The position numbers were made by a program, and so were the translations under genes. 64,000 nt of DNA from Tetrastigma voinierianum (Eukaryota > Streptophyta > Magnoliopsida > Vitales > Vitaceae): NCBI GenBank assembly GCA_016808115.1, contig JAEQBH010000130.1:83218-147217 (forward strand), in the 5' to 3' direction. Positions within the stretch are counted from its first letter, which is position 1, and every line of letters starts with the position of its first letter. This document shows, piece by piece, positions 34,802 to 47,301 of this stretch. Under the pieces are notes generated by a model that did not search any database, had not been told where the DNA came from, and was given only the letters and a program-made list of their open reading frames with translations.

Positions 34802-35036
34802 ATGGATCCAATAAAAAAATAGATTTATTCACTTTGTATATTAGTAAAAAATGATTAGTAATATTGTAACAAAATCATAAATTACATTTTCTTCATAAAA
34901 AACTAATATTTGTTTATATATGTTGATAGGATACTCATATCTTTATAAAAGGATATCTTTTTTTATTAAAGATACATAATAATTATTTAAAAACAAACTT
35001 TTAAGAATACTTTATTTAAAATATACAATGAACAGC

Positions 35037-35148
35037 GGCCTAACTTAAGTGATTAAGAGCTCAAGCTAACATAGGACGGGGAAGGGTCTAGGGTTCGAGT
35101 TCCAATAGAGACAAATTTGTAAGAAATAGAATGCTATGATGGAATATT
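35037..35148 (+). mobile_element. tRNA-headed SINE-like element, cut by an LTR
   Basis: An A-box-like TAACTTAAGTGATTAAGAGC at 35041-35060 and a B box GGGTTCGAGTTCC at 35091-35103 have the spacing of a tRNA promoter. The element is cut at 35149, where an LTR starts with TGTAAAACC. Confidence 0.5.
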
Positions 35149-35840
35149 GTAAAACCTAGGAAAAATGCATTTTTTCTAAAAAATGGCAAAACGGTAATTT
35201 GTCACTGTAGTACAGGTTGAAAACCTAAAATTTTCTAGATCTCGAATGACGAAACGGACTTCACTATTGGAATTGTCTCGGTAAATCCCAACTTCTGTCC
35301 AATTCGTTGGATTACGAGGGCAGTCGGAATTTCACGTATTTCGAGACATGGGTGTCGGATGACACATGGAATGGTACCACATGGCATGACCATATGGATG
35401 CCACATGGCAAGCTTAGAGGAGTGCACATTGTATGAGAGACATGTGATGTGGCAATTGACACCTAATGCATGTGTCCATGTGACACGTGACACATGACAC
35501 ATGACACATGAATAGTAAAAGGAAAAGATCTATGACTCACTTTAGGACATGTGGTAGGTGGTGAGAGAAGTCAAAATGTGAGAGGAATAGGAAAGTGAAA
35601 GGAAGTTTCCTCTTTTTGGATCAAACCGAGGAAAGAAAATTCAGTGGATGAAAGGAGAAAAAGAAATGAAATGAGAAAAAAAAGAAAATAAATGAAGAAA
35701 GAAAATAAATGAGAGGAAAACAAAAGAGAAAAAAAATCAGTTCGTGGGAAAGGAAGGAAAAGGGGAAAGAAAGAAAAAGGGAGAGAGCAGGTCGTGCATT
35801 CTTCGATTTTCGGTGTTTCGACAGTCGGAAGTCGATAGGC
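35149..35840 (+). repeat. Chromovirus-type LTR fragment, 5' part
   Basis: It begins TGTAAAACCTAGG and carries the block TCTAGATCTCGAATGACGAA and GGAATTGTCTCG shared with the LTRs at 39635, 44297 and (diverged) 59011. A purine-rich leader follows at 35620-35790. The similarity fades near 35840. Confidence 0.7.
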
Positions 35841-37208
35841 CTATAATTAAAGTTGATCTACCATGAGGATACTAAACCAGTGCCAAGCGGAAGAATCGGA
35901 AGGGTTCTTCCTAATACCAGATTATCTATAATCTCAGGCCATAGACAGATTGGTATGATTCAACCAACGACCAGAACCCGGATTTTTGAACCGTGGATAT
36001 TTTCAGCTCATTCTGTGTTCAGTTTTGAAGATGATAACTCGACGGATTTGATTATGTTGACAGTTGAGATAACTATGCTCACGCGTTTGTTTGTGAGCTT
36101 GTTTTGGCAGGACAATTTTAATGAAGCCGGGGGTGGGTGTATAATGGCTGGATTGGATAGATGTGATCTTGAAGATTGTTTAAAAACTTGTAAACTCAAA
36201 CAAGACTCAGTGTATTGGCCTGTGGACATGGAGGATCTGATCTCAATAAAAGCAGATGTTCAATAGTGGGATATATAATAGTGGGATAACTATTGAATGT
36301 TATGGCCGGGTACATTGTTAATGTTGGAGGATACAATGAACAACGAAGTATCTTTTGAATAATGGGTGCGCCAAATATAAACCAGTCTATTGTGAGTGTT
36401 ATGTATATTAACATAGTATTATATAGATATATATTTTTTAAATATAGTATCTTGTAAGTACTTAACATAAAGAGCTGGAGCCTAAATAAATTATATTCAA
36501 CATATGATATGTATACATGTTGTATTATTCTTTCAATAATGTTTGACCCACATTCTCTGTATGTAGTATAACAATGGATTGGGTAATGATATGGATTATT
36601 AAATCTTCACATTAGATATTTGGGATAGGATGAGACTCCGATAATGGAGACAATCATGTGGATGTGTGTTAAATAAAATGCATCATCATGTGATCATCGA
36701 CAAGAAGAATAGTCCTGAGGTGGCATGTTGATCATAGATGTGGTTGTGATGACCTTGATCAGGGACCAGATTAAACACTTGATGTGACACTATTGAATTC
36801 ACTGAAGCTGATTTGGATGACAAATCTATGTGTGTGTGCATTTATCAGGATCATATTGCATTAAAATGACAGAGTCTATTTATTATAGAATATTAACATA
36901 GAACCATATACCAATATGATCAGTACAACATAAATGAGATGTTGACATAGATAATGTGAATGGAAGGTTAGTCTATCCATATCCTATGTCTTTACTGGAT
37001 ATTCATTCTTGTTTTCAATCTGTAATAAATCATACATGGACCATTCATTCTACATTAAATCTAAAATATGAAAATAAATGCTTATTACAATCCATAGAGT
37101 CCGATCACGACCCTCTTTACCATATTTACATACTTGATTATTTATACAATAGTCAAAATAATTTAATTACAATTCCTTTTACATAAATACTTTTTATAAA
37201 AAAGTATT
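35841..37208. other. No recognisable gene or element
   Basis: An open frame of 137 codons (35853-36266) has no family resemblance that I recognise and no second copy in the window. The remainder is AT-rich with short open frames only. I see no repeat pair here. Confidence 0.4.
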
Positions 37209-38970
37209 GTCAAGGCCATGTCGATATGCCGCAACAATGGCTCGTCGGAGCGTCGTCTCACTTGTACACGAAGGGGTCTCACAAATGGGGTGAAGCGATA
37301 CCCGATAAAAAATTCTTATAAGGGCTACTCCCCGCCTAAATGCACATGAAATGGCGTACATAAAACATCAAACCATATTCTATATAAATAATGTAATCCT
37401 ATATGGAATGTTCTGTGTCATGCATGAGATGAGACTCCTCATGCCTAGCTTGAGAGTCTGGAGCAGAGCTCCCTCACACCCTCTACAGCCAGTGTGAAAA
37501 ACCGAGTCATTGGTGTTTCACCCAATGATAAACCATTGGACAACCCTCCAATTTTCATTTATCAAATCCCGTGTGTTATTCATTTGTGGGCCACAGATTT
37601 TCGGGTTCTCACTGTAGGACACCGCATGCCTATTCAACATTTTTTATGAGCTTTCACCGACGGTTTTATGTCTAAACCATATAAATTTGTGTCTTTCACC
37701 CTAAGGGGGATCTACCCCATCTTGCTACACCCAAATACACATGATTTATATTTATTGTGTTTTATACCGCGTGAAGTCCGATTTTGGAGCGTGGTCCCAT
37801 TTTGAACTTCTGCACATTCGCAGAATGGTAAATGCAGTACCATGCACCCTACTTTGACTTGGCCTTGATGTGTGCATATGAAATGCAAATATGTCATTTT
37901 ATGATATGTCATGTTATATGCATAATAAAAGCTACATGAAACATTTAGAAATCTCGGATAATTATATTTTCTACATATAATTTCCATTTATCACCATTTT
38001 CAAGTTAATACATCACGCAAGCACATATTAACAGCGATTTTTACACATGGCTTGCCTTCCATTTAATAACACAATGGCAACACGATGAAACAATCTAAAA
38101 CCCATAAAATAGAAGACTTTCTTAGTCCATTCATGTTAAGTCACCAAAATTCTTTGTGATGCAAACTTCCCTACTTAAGACATATCGATCTCGGGATCAA
38201 AACCAAACCCTCAACCTAGTCACGGTACTTTGAAACTTGATCCAGAAATTAATACTAGCTATTAAAGCGATCAGAAAATTCCTAAAAATTCCTACACTTG
38301 GTCCAAAAAATTTGGGATTGAAATTTACGGCCTAACACAGCCTCTAAGAAAACCTCAAGCTATTAAATGGCCTTTAGACTAGAAATAACATAGGTAGGAA
38401 AATTCTCTACCTCATGGAGTTTGACGAAACTCCAAGATTTTGGTACCCACATGTAGCTCTCGATGCGTGGACCGACTTTGTCTTTTACTCCGACAAAAAC
38501 CTACGATCCAATTTCCCTAGATATTAAAGAGAAGTGAAGAAAATAAAAAAAATTCCTCACTCTTCACACTCTCTTTCTCTCCCTCCTGTCGGTTCTCATG
38601 CAAAAAATGGCATTGTCCTCCTTTTTATTTGACTTTTATTATTATTATTATTATTATTTTCTTTTCCTTATTATTATTATTTTTTCTTGTTTTATCTTTT
38701 CCATTATTTCTTCCATAACACTTGACTCAGCGCAAATTCATTCCACAAGTGCACCACATGTCATGTCATATGTCGCGAGCAGATGTCTCAAAACGTGAGA
38801 TTCCGCCTATATCCAGAATCAGATGAAGTCGACAGGATAACTAGATTCAGAGGGCAGATTCACTTGATAAAGTCCGTTTAAGTCATCCGAGATCTAAAAA
38901 TTTCAGGTTTTCAACGAAATTGCAGATTTTTTACTATTTCAAAAATTGAATTTTTCTTGGGTTTTACACA
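37209..38970 (-). repeat. Chromovirus-type LTR, minus strand
   Basis: The right end TTGGGTTTTACACA is, on the minus strand, the LTR start TGTGTAAAACCC. On that strand AGATCTCGGATGACTTAAAC follows, as in related LTRs. 38270-38500 matches 4380-4640 of the left element's LTR. The left border (TG at 37209) is a guess; flanks GTATT and TAGTC do not match, so a target duplication is not shown. Confidence 0.7.
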
Positions 38971-39059
38971 TAGTCCCTAGCATTGAAAGGCCGTAAAAGT
39001 GTCTAGGTTTGCAAAGCCTGCGGTGCGACACCAAAAATCCACTACCCATAAAAAGGCAC

Positions 39060-39634
39060 ACGAATATTTGAATATAAAATTATCATTGTAATGTATCATC
39101 CAAAAAGCTTTTGGTTTATAAACAAATGAAATTTGTTTTGAAAATGATCAATGGATGTCATCCAAGGCTCAAGTGTTGTGTGAGGGAGTCGGTGAGAACT
39201 CAAAACATGGGGCATGGTGAGTCGCATCTCATGTCATAGCATGTAGGATTCCATTTATGATTGGCATATTCTTCATCGGAATGTTGATGTGTGTATTATT
39301 GTGTGAACATGGTATTGCATGTGCACTTAGGTGGGAAGTAACCCTTGTAGGAATTATCCTTCTTGCCATTTGCTCACTTGGCGTGAGACCCCGCTTTCGA
39401 GTGCAGGTCATGCGGGCGGCTAACCCTCATGCAGGACACTTGTGTGGCCGAAGAATGTCGATTGTGGCTTTAATTTTATTTTGTAAAACATGTATTAGAA
39501 CAAACTAGTTTTGTATAAGAGTAATGTAATTAAACTCTTAATGATTATGGGTCTCAGTCAATTAGACACAATAGTGTGGTATTGAGATGTAATACCCACA
39601 TATATTCCATGAGTTGACGGGTTGACGGGTTGTC
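39060..39634 (+). repeat. Chromovirus-type LTR fragment, 3' part, interrupted
   Basis: GGGAGTCGGTGAGAACTC, TGCATGTGCACTTAGGTGGGA, AGTAACCCTTGTAGGAA and CCGCTTTCGAGTGC occur in the same order as in the solo LTR at 61497-61692. The fragment stops at 39634, exactly at the insertion point of the gag-only element; the last five bases are its target duplication. Confidence 0.75.
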
Positions 39635-41738
39635 TGTAAGACCAGAAAAAATTCCAATTTTCTGAAAAAAGGCAAAATCGTAATTTTGGTAAAAATCCAA
39701 AATTTTTTTAGATCTCGAATGATGAAATGGATTTCATCGTTGGAATTGTCTCGCGAAATCTAGTTACCACGTCGAATTTCGTCGAATTCCAAAACAGTCG
39801 AAATTTCACGTTTTTCGAGGACACCGAGTATCGGGTGCCGTAAAACGGGTTTGAGAGACATGTGATGTGATGTGATGAAAGTCACCTATTACATGTACTC
39901 TTGTGACACATGTTGCAAGAGTAGAGAGATGATGAAATGGATGGCCTAGATAGTGTCAAGTGTCAAAAATCAAGAAGAATGGACATGATGGAAATTAAAT
40001 AAATTGTAAATGAATGAGACAAAAGATGAACAGTGTTCATCTTCTTCAAAAGAGACAAAAAAACGTGTAGGAGGGGAAAATTGATGCAGTGAGGTTAGGT
40101 TTTGTGATTTTTAGAGAGAGAGATAGCACCTTCTCTCTAGGATTCCGGCCGATCGGACTGTCGGATTTCTTCGGGCCAAGAAGCAAAGTGATTCTACGCA
40201 GCGAGGGCTTCGCATGGGCTCCGGTTTCCGGGAGTTTCGACAAATTCCGTGAGGTAGGGGTTTTCTCCTACTTGATTTACCCCTTGTTTAAGTGTTTTGT
40301 AAATGCTTGGGTTGATTTGAGGCCATGAGTGGCCGTTTGATCAGTCCCAAAACTTAGGACCGAATTATGGAAATTTTTGGAGCCGTTTTGGACAGTCCAT
40401 GGAATGTATTGGCAGCTTGTGGTGTAATTTATGCAATAAATTGTGTTTTGGTGTGTATGAGACCATAAATGGCCATAGAATTTGGTTCCACAAAGTGGAA
40501 CCCGATGTTTCTTGATGAAATTTGCCTGGACGACCAGCTGCTACATTTAAGGATTATTAAAAAGCGATATCGGTTTGTATGGAGTGGACCCAACGTCCAT
40601 ATGTTGTGTGCATGAAATTGTTTGAAGTGAATGGCTTGAGTTGTGTGGAAATTAATAGGTTAATGCATGAACTTAATGTGTTAACATGATGCCACAATTA
40701 CATAAAACATAATTGTGTGTGTAGGCCATTGGAAATGGAATTGTGATTAGCTCAAGTGAGCTAATTTGGGTGTTGGTTGATCAAAATTGAATAACATGTG
40801 GTATGAGTGCAACTTTGAGAATATATGCATAATTAATATATTGATATAAATTGTGTTGAAATGGCATAACGTATTCATATGCACAGAAATTTGACCTAGA
40901 AATGGAGTGTAGTGCATGACATGAAAGAAAGAAAAAGCGAACACATGGTTTGAAAGGAATTTCAATGGATGATTTTCCCGGATAATTGTGTTGGAGATGG
41001 TCCAACAATTACATATCCGGAGGGCCCATGAATTGTTTAGGAGGTTCTCCAACACATTCGCCCTCGGAGGGTAGTCAATACTTTGCAGAAATTCGGTAGT
41101 GTGTTTCGAGAATAACAGGTTTGTTTTGACGATTGTTTTTCTCATACATGGCTTAGGCGGTGTGGGGAGTCGGTGAGGACTCGAGACATGGGATTGGACA
41201 TGCAGACATTAGTGGGATCACATGTTACTTGGTGTGCTTACATTGAATCATTGCATATGCACTTGGGTGGGAGTAACACATTTAGGAATTAATTCCACTT
41301 CTTGAATGGTGCTCACTTACTGTCGAGGAATATTATTTCGAGTGCGAGGAGCGTTCGAAGAAGGCAGTTCATTTTAAGTGATTTTGAAGAAAGTTGGGTT
41401 GTGGCTTTGATGTTTTTGGTATAACATGTATTAGAATTGTAAATTTTAATATGCGTTAGTATTAAGAGTAATGTAAAAACTCTTGAACCATGTAATATAT
41501 TTGGTTGGGATATATTTGTTGTGAGTATTAATGCAGGGGCCCAAGTGGCCATTTTTACTCATTATAATTGTATATGAACCCGATGTGGTCATAAGTTGAT
41601 TGTTAGGACAGGGTTGTATTTGGGTAGAGCTCTCCGTACAAAAGAGGCTGCGCAGATTTTATAGTGGTGTCGAGGTTACCCGACATCCCGATTATTCCTT
41701 GAGTTGTGGTTGTCAACGGACCCGGTTTTGGGCGTCAC
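39635..41738 (+). repeat. 5' LTR of the gag-only element
   Basis: TGTAAGACC at the start and GGGCGTCAC at the end. It aligns by eye with 44297-46386, including AAAATGGCAAAATCGTAATTTT-like, GAATTGTCTCGCGAAATCTA and GAGGAATATTATTT blocks. Confidence 0.9.
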
Positions 41739-41741
41739 GGC

Positions 41742-41757
41742 AATTATCGAGCTAAGG
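41742..41757 (+). other. Primer-binding site, strongly degenerate iMet type
   Basis: AATTATCGAGCTAAGG follows the LTR end where TGGTATCAGAGCTAAGG would be expected. The ATC-GAGCTAAGG part is retained. Confidence 0.55.
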
Positions 41758-43002
41758 TAAGGTACCTTGGGAGCTCGGTGGGTATAGAGCGTAGGTAAAT
41801 GAAAACCTAGGGATTGAGGGACTTGGGCTTAGGCCATGGTCATGAGGTGTAAGAACATCACCACTTGGTGGCTCGATGTTAAAGTTTAGGTATGAGATTA
41901 CCTAAGAAGTCACGGGACAGGATTAGAACACTACATGCATTGTGTTTTATGTGTGATAGTTGTACATAACATGAGCTGTTGTGTGTTGAAATTGTATGCT
42001 TGGTGAATAGCATAGGAAAGATGTTGAACACTATGGTCAAGAAAATGTAACCTTAGGTGTTCGAGAATTTTTGGGGCGAATGGTCTGGGTATGGACGATA
42101 GCCCGGTTGAGCATGAGCATGCTCGGTTTGTGGTCGGAAAAAATTTCTAGTTTTTGCACAAGAAAATAGTCAAAATGAAATCTTAAAAAAAAAAAAAAAA
42201 AATTTGTTATATGAATTGCAGTGGTCTAGGCTCTTTGCATTTCGGAGAGTGTGAGGAGTTCTTGGAGGATTAGAAAAAAAAAAAAGAGGAAAGGTTGCTA
42301 GATTGGAATAGACTCTTGCCCATTTTCTAAGAATGGTCTATCTGAGGAAAGTGTATTGTAGCCTGCTGGTAGCGAGGCTACAGCGAGGCTTAAATGTATT
42401 ACGACGCACAGTGGCTTTCGAATTTGTATTGTGGCGCATAGTAAGTGGCGAGGCCTGGCGAGGCTCAATTGGCATGGTGGCACACGGCGGGTTGACGAGC
42501 ACGATGTCTGGCGGGCCTGATGGGCGAAGCGGGCCTGCGACCTGGCTTGAGCCTGATGCTGGCGAGGCACGCCATGACTAAGCGAGCCTGGCGGCTGACG
42601 GGCTACAATGGCGACGAGCTACGGCTGAGCAAGCACCGCAGCGAACACATGAAGCAAACCTTGTGACTGAGTCGAGGTGTGCACAGGTGCATAACTTCGA
42701 TCTTGACACGATTAGCATTTTTTGATCGCATTTGAGACCTTGTTCATGAAACGCGTTCCGCAAGAATTTTTCAAAAAAAAAAAAAAATCAAATGAGTCAA
42801 ATCTTTTAAAAATAAAAATTTTCTAAAATAAAATTTTTGTTGTTGATTTTGATTTGATATATGGAATTATTGTCTTGCATTATCTAGGAATGCATGGACC
42901 TAATGTTTGAAATATTTTTCTGTGTATGAATAGTGTCTCGGGGCTGTGATTAAGCTCTGGAGATACTACATTAGAATTTAACTTGCCATTTGACATGTGT
43001 AG

Positions 43003-43915
43003 ATGGCTAGTCGGCGAAAGGGCGTGAGGGCGTCCGCAGTGCGTAAAGCACCGCAGTATTTGACGGGCTGTTGAGGCTGCGGGGATTGCGGCTGCTTCTT
43101 GTGCCGCAGGCTAGTGTAGCGGTGGCGGGGAGTGGGAAGTAACCTCGAGGTTTAGAGCACATCATCCTCAGAGCATTCACTTAGCGGGGGAGATAGATGG
43201 TGGCGGACCATTGGTTCATGCAAATTGAGAAAGGTGTTAGGAACTATGGAGATTACCTACGACACGACCGGGATCAGGCCAGCTGGCGTTCAACTAGAGG
43301 GTGAGGGCGAAGTATGGTGGGCCAGGCAAAGACCTCTAAGAGCCCCAGAGCCGTGACATGGGCGAGTTCCGGGGCTGTTCATGGTAAGTATTTTCGAATC
43401 TTGCGAGACATGCGAAACTCGAGGTTAGGAAATTTGACGGGGGCGTGGCTGTGATGGAGTACGTGGCTAGATTCCCGGGCTGCTTGGTTTTCTTGATGCT
43501 GCGTGGCCGCCGGACATGGCGAAATCGGGAGATTCGAGAATGAGGTGAAGTTGTCCATTGAAGTAGGATCGTAGGACCGCTACGGACATGGACTCCATGG
43601 TTGGAGACCGACCGAGCCATAAAGAGATGAGAATGCTTTCGAACTTTCGGGATACGGGTGTTAGTAGCAAGAGGAAGGAGAGTCGATCTTCTTCTAGTTT
43701 CGGGAAAAGCAAGGCTTCTAGTTCCACGAAGGGGTTCAGGGCGTGAAGCCATCAGGGCGAGACGAGATCGGGGTTACCGGTCGGTGACGGAATGACGATG
43801 TTACCATTGCGCCCGGCACAGGCATATGAAGCGAATTGTCCTAGGAAGCGGAGGCCTCATGAGTGCAGGCGCTTATGCGGATTAGCCCGAATGTGCAAGG
43901 TACGTTTTATACCTA
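43003..43915 (+). pseudogene. Gag of the gag-only element, broken
   Basis: ATG at 43003 gives MASRRKGVRASAVRKAPQ, then a stop. With slips the capsid core is readable: QIEKVLRTME-like at 43222, YDTTGIRPAGVQLEGEGEVW at 43257-43317, VMEYVARF-like at 43452, then DMDSMVG and DTGVSSKRKESRSSSSFGKS at about 43587-43706. A zinc knuckle C-Y-H-C-x4-H is at 43799-43825, but its last cysteine is out of frame by one base. The sequence then passes without pol to the 3' end. Confidence 0.78.
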
Positions 43916-44282
43916 CAATTATGTTTTTCTAATGCATCATGTTCATTAATGAATCTTGTGTGATAGATTTGGGCTTAGAGGTTGAGGCCTTTAGAGAGAT
44001 GATGGGAAATTCTTCCCTAGGATGTAGGGTGAGAGTTGGTCAGATGTGTCGAGATCGTGAGTCAGGGATCTCGATTGATTCACGCTCGTAGTGGACCTTA
44101 GAGATTGGTAGACATTTGGGTGTTGATGTCATTCTTAACATGGATGAGTTGACAGCCATCGGGTTGTCAGTAATTGGGACCTTAGTTGGGTTGTCATACC
44201 TGACACGGTCTTGGAGTTGGGTGAGGTTACATATGCACGTGGTTGGATGCGTATGTGCGTGGAATTTCGGGACGAAATTCTT

Positions 44283-44296
44283 TTAAGAGGGGAGAA
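44283..44296 (+). other. Polypurine tract of the gag-only element
   Basis: AAGAGGGGAGAA stands directly before the TG of the 3' LTR at 44297. Just upstream, GGAATTTCGGGACGAAATTC is the usual last coding part of chromovirus pol, so the extreme 3' end of pol survived. Confidence 0.85.
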
Positions 44297-46386
44297 TGTA
44301 AGACCCGAGAAAATTCTAATTTTCTGAAAAATGGCAAAATCGTAATTTTGGTAAAAATCTGAAATTTTTCTAGATCTCGGATGACGAAACAGATTTCACC
44401 GTTGGAATTGTCTCACGAAATCTAGCTGCCACGTCGAATTTCATCGAATTCGAGAGCCCGGTCGAAATTTCCGTTTTTCGAGACCTTAGAGTATCGGTCT
44501 TTGTAAGCGGGGTTTGAGAGACATGTGATGTGATGAAAGTCCACCTGCCATGTACTCTTGTGACACATGGTGCAAGAGTAGAGAGATGATGAAATGGATG
44601 GCCTACATAGTGCCAAGTGTCAAAAATCAAGAAGAAGGGACATGATGGGAATTAAATGAATTGTAAATGATAATGAGACAAAAGATGAACATTGTTCATA
44701 TTCTTCAAAAGAGACCAAAAAACGTGTAGGAGGGGAAAATTGATGTAGTGAGGTTAGGTTTTGTGATTTTTAGAGAGAGAGAGGCAATATATACAGATTC
44801 TGTGCGTCAGTTTGTCAGTTTCTTCGGGCCAAGAATCAAAGTGGTTCTGACAAGGGGCTTGGCGTGGGCAGGTTTTGAGTTGACAAACTCCATGAGGTAG
44901 GGGTTTTACTCTACTTGATTTACCCCTTGTTTAAGTGTTTTGTAAATGCTTGGGTTGATTTGAGGCAGTAGTGTACGTTTGATGGAATCCTGAGAAACTT
45001 GGGACCGGGTAATGAAAACACTGATGTTTGGACGGAGTCCATGGGAATGTATTAGCGACTTGTGGTGCTATTTATGCAATAAATTATGTTTTAGTGTGTA
45101 TAAGGGCCGGAAATAGCCATGGAATTCGGTTCCCGAAGTGGAACCAATGATGTTTCTTAGTCTTGGCCCTTACGAGACTGACCTTTACTCTGTTTGGGAG
45201 GCGGCCAAAACAATCCGAGTTGTATAGATTAGACCAAAAACGTCCATGTGTTGTGTGCATGAAATTTATTTATGAAGTGAATGGCTTGGATTGTGGAAAT
45301 TAATGGGTTAATTACCATGAACAATGTGTTAACATGATGCCACCAATTATAAACATAATTGTGTGTGTAGGCCATTGATGGAATTATAGATTAACTCAAG
45401 TGAGCTAATTTAGATTAGTTGATCGAGAGTGAATAACATATGTGGTATGAGTTAGCTTTGAGAATATATACATAATTGATATATTGATATAAATTGTGTT
45501 GAAGCGCATAACGACTCATCCTCACGGGGTGACCTAGAAATTAGGTGTGAGTGCATGACATGAAAGAAAGAAAAGCGAGCATGGTTTTTTTTGAAAAGGA
45601 GATTCAATGAATGATTTTTAGGAGAATTGTCGTGAGATGGTCCAACAATTACACGTCGGAGGAGCTCATGGGTGTTTAGGAGGGTTCTCAACATGTAGCC
45701 GGAGAGTAGTCCAATACTTTTACCGAAATTCGGTAGTGTGTTTTTGAGAACAACAAGTTTTGTTTTGAAAACGGTGTTTTCTCATACATGGCTTAGGCAA
45801 GTGTGAGGGAGTCGGTGAGGACTCGAGACATGGGATTGGGCATGTAGACATTCGAGTAGGATCACGTATTTACTTGAGTGTGTGTTTACATTGAATCATT
45901 GCATGTGCACTTAGAGGTGAGGAAGTAGCTTGATTTAGGGTGAACTCGCTCTTAGACAGTGCTCACCTGTCGAGGAATATTATTTGGTCTGAGGGCGTTC
46001 GAGAAAGACGGTTCATTTAGGGCCGATTTGAAAGAAAGCCGGGTTAGTAACTTTGATGTTTTTGGTATAACATGTATTAGAATTGTAAGAAATTTTAATA
46101 TGCGTTGGTATTAAAATGTGTAAACTCTTGAACCATGTAATATATTGGTTGGGATATGTTTATTTGTAAGTATTAATCTGAAACTTAGAAGAAGGGTGTA
46201 TTTTACTCATTTACAATTGTATATAGACGATGGTCGCGGAGTTGATTGTTGGGACATAGTTTGCAGTGGTGAGCTCTCTGATACAGCAGATACGTCGATT
46301 TTCACAGAGTGGTGTCGGGTTTTCAGAGTATCAGGTGTGCGAGTTGTGAGTTGTCAACGGACCCACAGGATGCTGTAGGCGTCACA
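44297..46386 (+). repeat. 3' LTR of the gag-only element
   Basis: Begins TGTAAGACCCGAG and ends GGCGTCACA. Same block order as the 5' LTR with scattered small differences, heaviest in GC-rich parts. Confidence 0.9.
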
Positions 46387-46433
46387 TTGTCTTGGAGCCC
46401 CAGACTAGAAATCACAAACTCTGAGTGAATAGT

Positions 46434-46503
<70 letters not shown>
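46434..46503. repeat. Compound microsatellite (CT)n(AT)n
   Basis: A CT-dinucleotide run (46434-46467) passes straight into an AT run ending at about 46503. Such tracts mutate quickly in length. Confidence 0.95.
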
Positions 46504-46508
<5 letters not shown>

Positions 46509-47301
46509 TGATGTAAAAAACATGTAAGCAAGATTAAAATTTTCATCCTATACAGATTTATACTAGAGTGTAGATAATTTCAAAAGCTTTGATTTAATTT
46601 TTTAATTATTATAAATATAAAAATCACTAGACTTTGTAAATAGATTCAATACATTGATGGAGTCACAGTTGATTTAGGAGCTCCTTACGTCTCTTTGTTA
46701 AAGAGAAGAATATAATTTATTATTTTTCATATTTTTTATAAGAATGGGAATAACTATTTGAGTTGTAGAAGTATTCATTGCTGAGACTCAACTAATAATA
46801 TTTTTTTATATTAAGTCAGCTTATTTTGCATGAGAAAATATGATATATACAGAAAAGGTAATCAAATAAAAGTTTGATGGGTGAATTTCTAATTTTTAAG
46901 TAATTAAATGAAATTAATAATTTTGAAAATAATGACAATAGCATCCCCATTTTCAATTTCAGACTTGAATGACTTGAAAAAGTGCATGATTGAGACTAAT
47001 GATTATTATCAAAATCCTGCTATAAATCTAACCTTCATTTCAGATTTTCAAGGACAAGCTGAATTTAAAATGAACAATCCACAAATCTGACTATGGACAT
47101 TATTTTTTTACTTAATGGTGAATCATGAATAAGACTTATGTTTCTATTAGAGTATTAAGTTGTTTGTTTTTTATATGCTTAAAATTAATATCTTAGTATA
47201 TAAAAAATACAATTAGTTTGGCTATTCTTAGATAAATGAAAATTACATATAATATAGCCATATAACATATATTAATAAAAATATAAATAATGTTTTATTT
47301 T
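46504..47301. other. AT-rich DNA, nothing recognised
   Basis: No coding frame of interest. The 60-codon frame at 46908 has no family resemblance. No repeat pair was seen. Confidence 0.4.

Larger units (their letters stand above)
34150..34840 (+). other. Nuclear insertion of plastid DNA (trnY-trnD region)
   Basis: Two tRNA-like genes in the order and orientation of the plastid trnY-GUA to trnD-GUC segment are joined by a spacer. The spacer's wording (for example TTTGGTTCCTACAAATTCTG and AAGTATTAAGTATAAAGTCT) I recognise from plastid genomes. Both tRNAs carry changes that would destroy them, so this is a nuclear copy and not plastid DNA itself. The outer borders are estimates. Confidence 0.85.
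39635..46386 (+). mobile_element. Gag-only Ty3/gypsy element with target-site duplication
   Basis: Two LTRs of about 2.1 kb (39635-41738, 44297-46386) with TG and CA ends enclose 2558 bases. These contain a degenerate iMet PBS, a gag remnant and a polypurine tract, but no protease, RT, RNase H or integrase. The five bases TTGTC stand immediately before (39630-39634) and after (46387-46391), the target duplication of integrase-made insertions. It resembles the class of plant terminal-repeat elements that keep only gag and need proteins from other elements. Confidence 0.9.

Noticed and set aside
42184..42202. A-run as a poly(A) tail of a retroposon
   Set aside because: It lies in the leader of the gag-only element with no retroposon body before it; similar A-runs occur at 17587 and 42774.
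43336..43752. 138-codon minus-strand open frame
   Set aside because: The plus strand at the same place shows gag wording ending in a zinc knuckle; the minus frame is its shadow.
46434..46503. CT/AT tract as a regulatory element
   Set aside because: Simple-sequence repeats of this type are common and nothing adjacent looks like a promoter.
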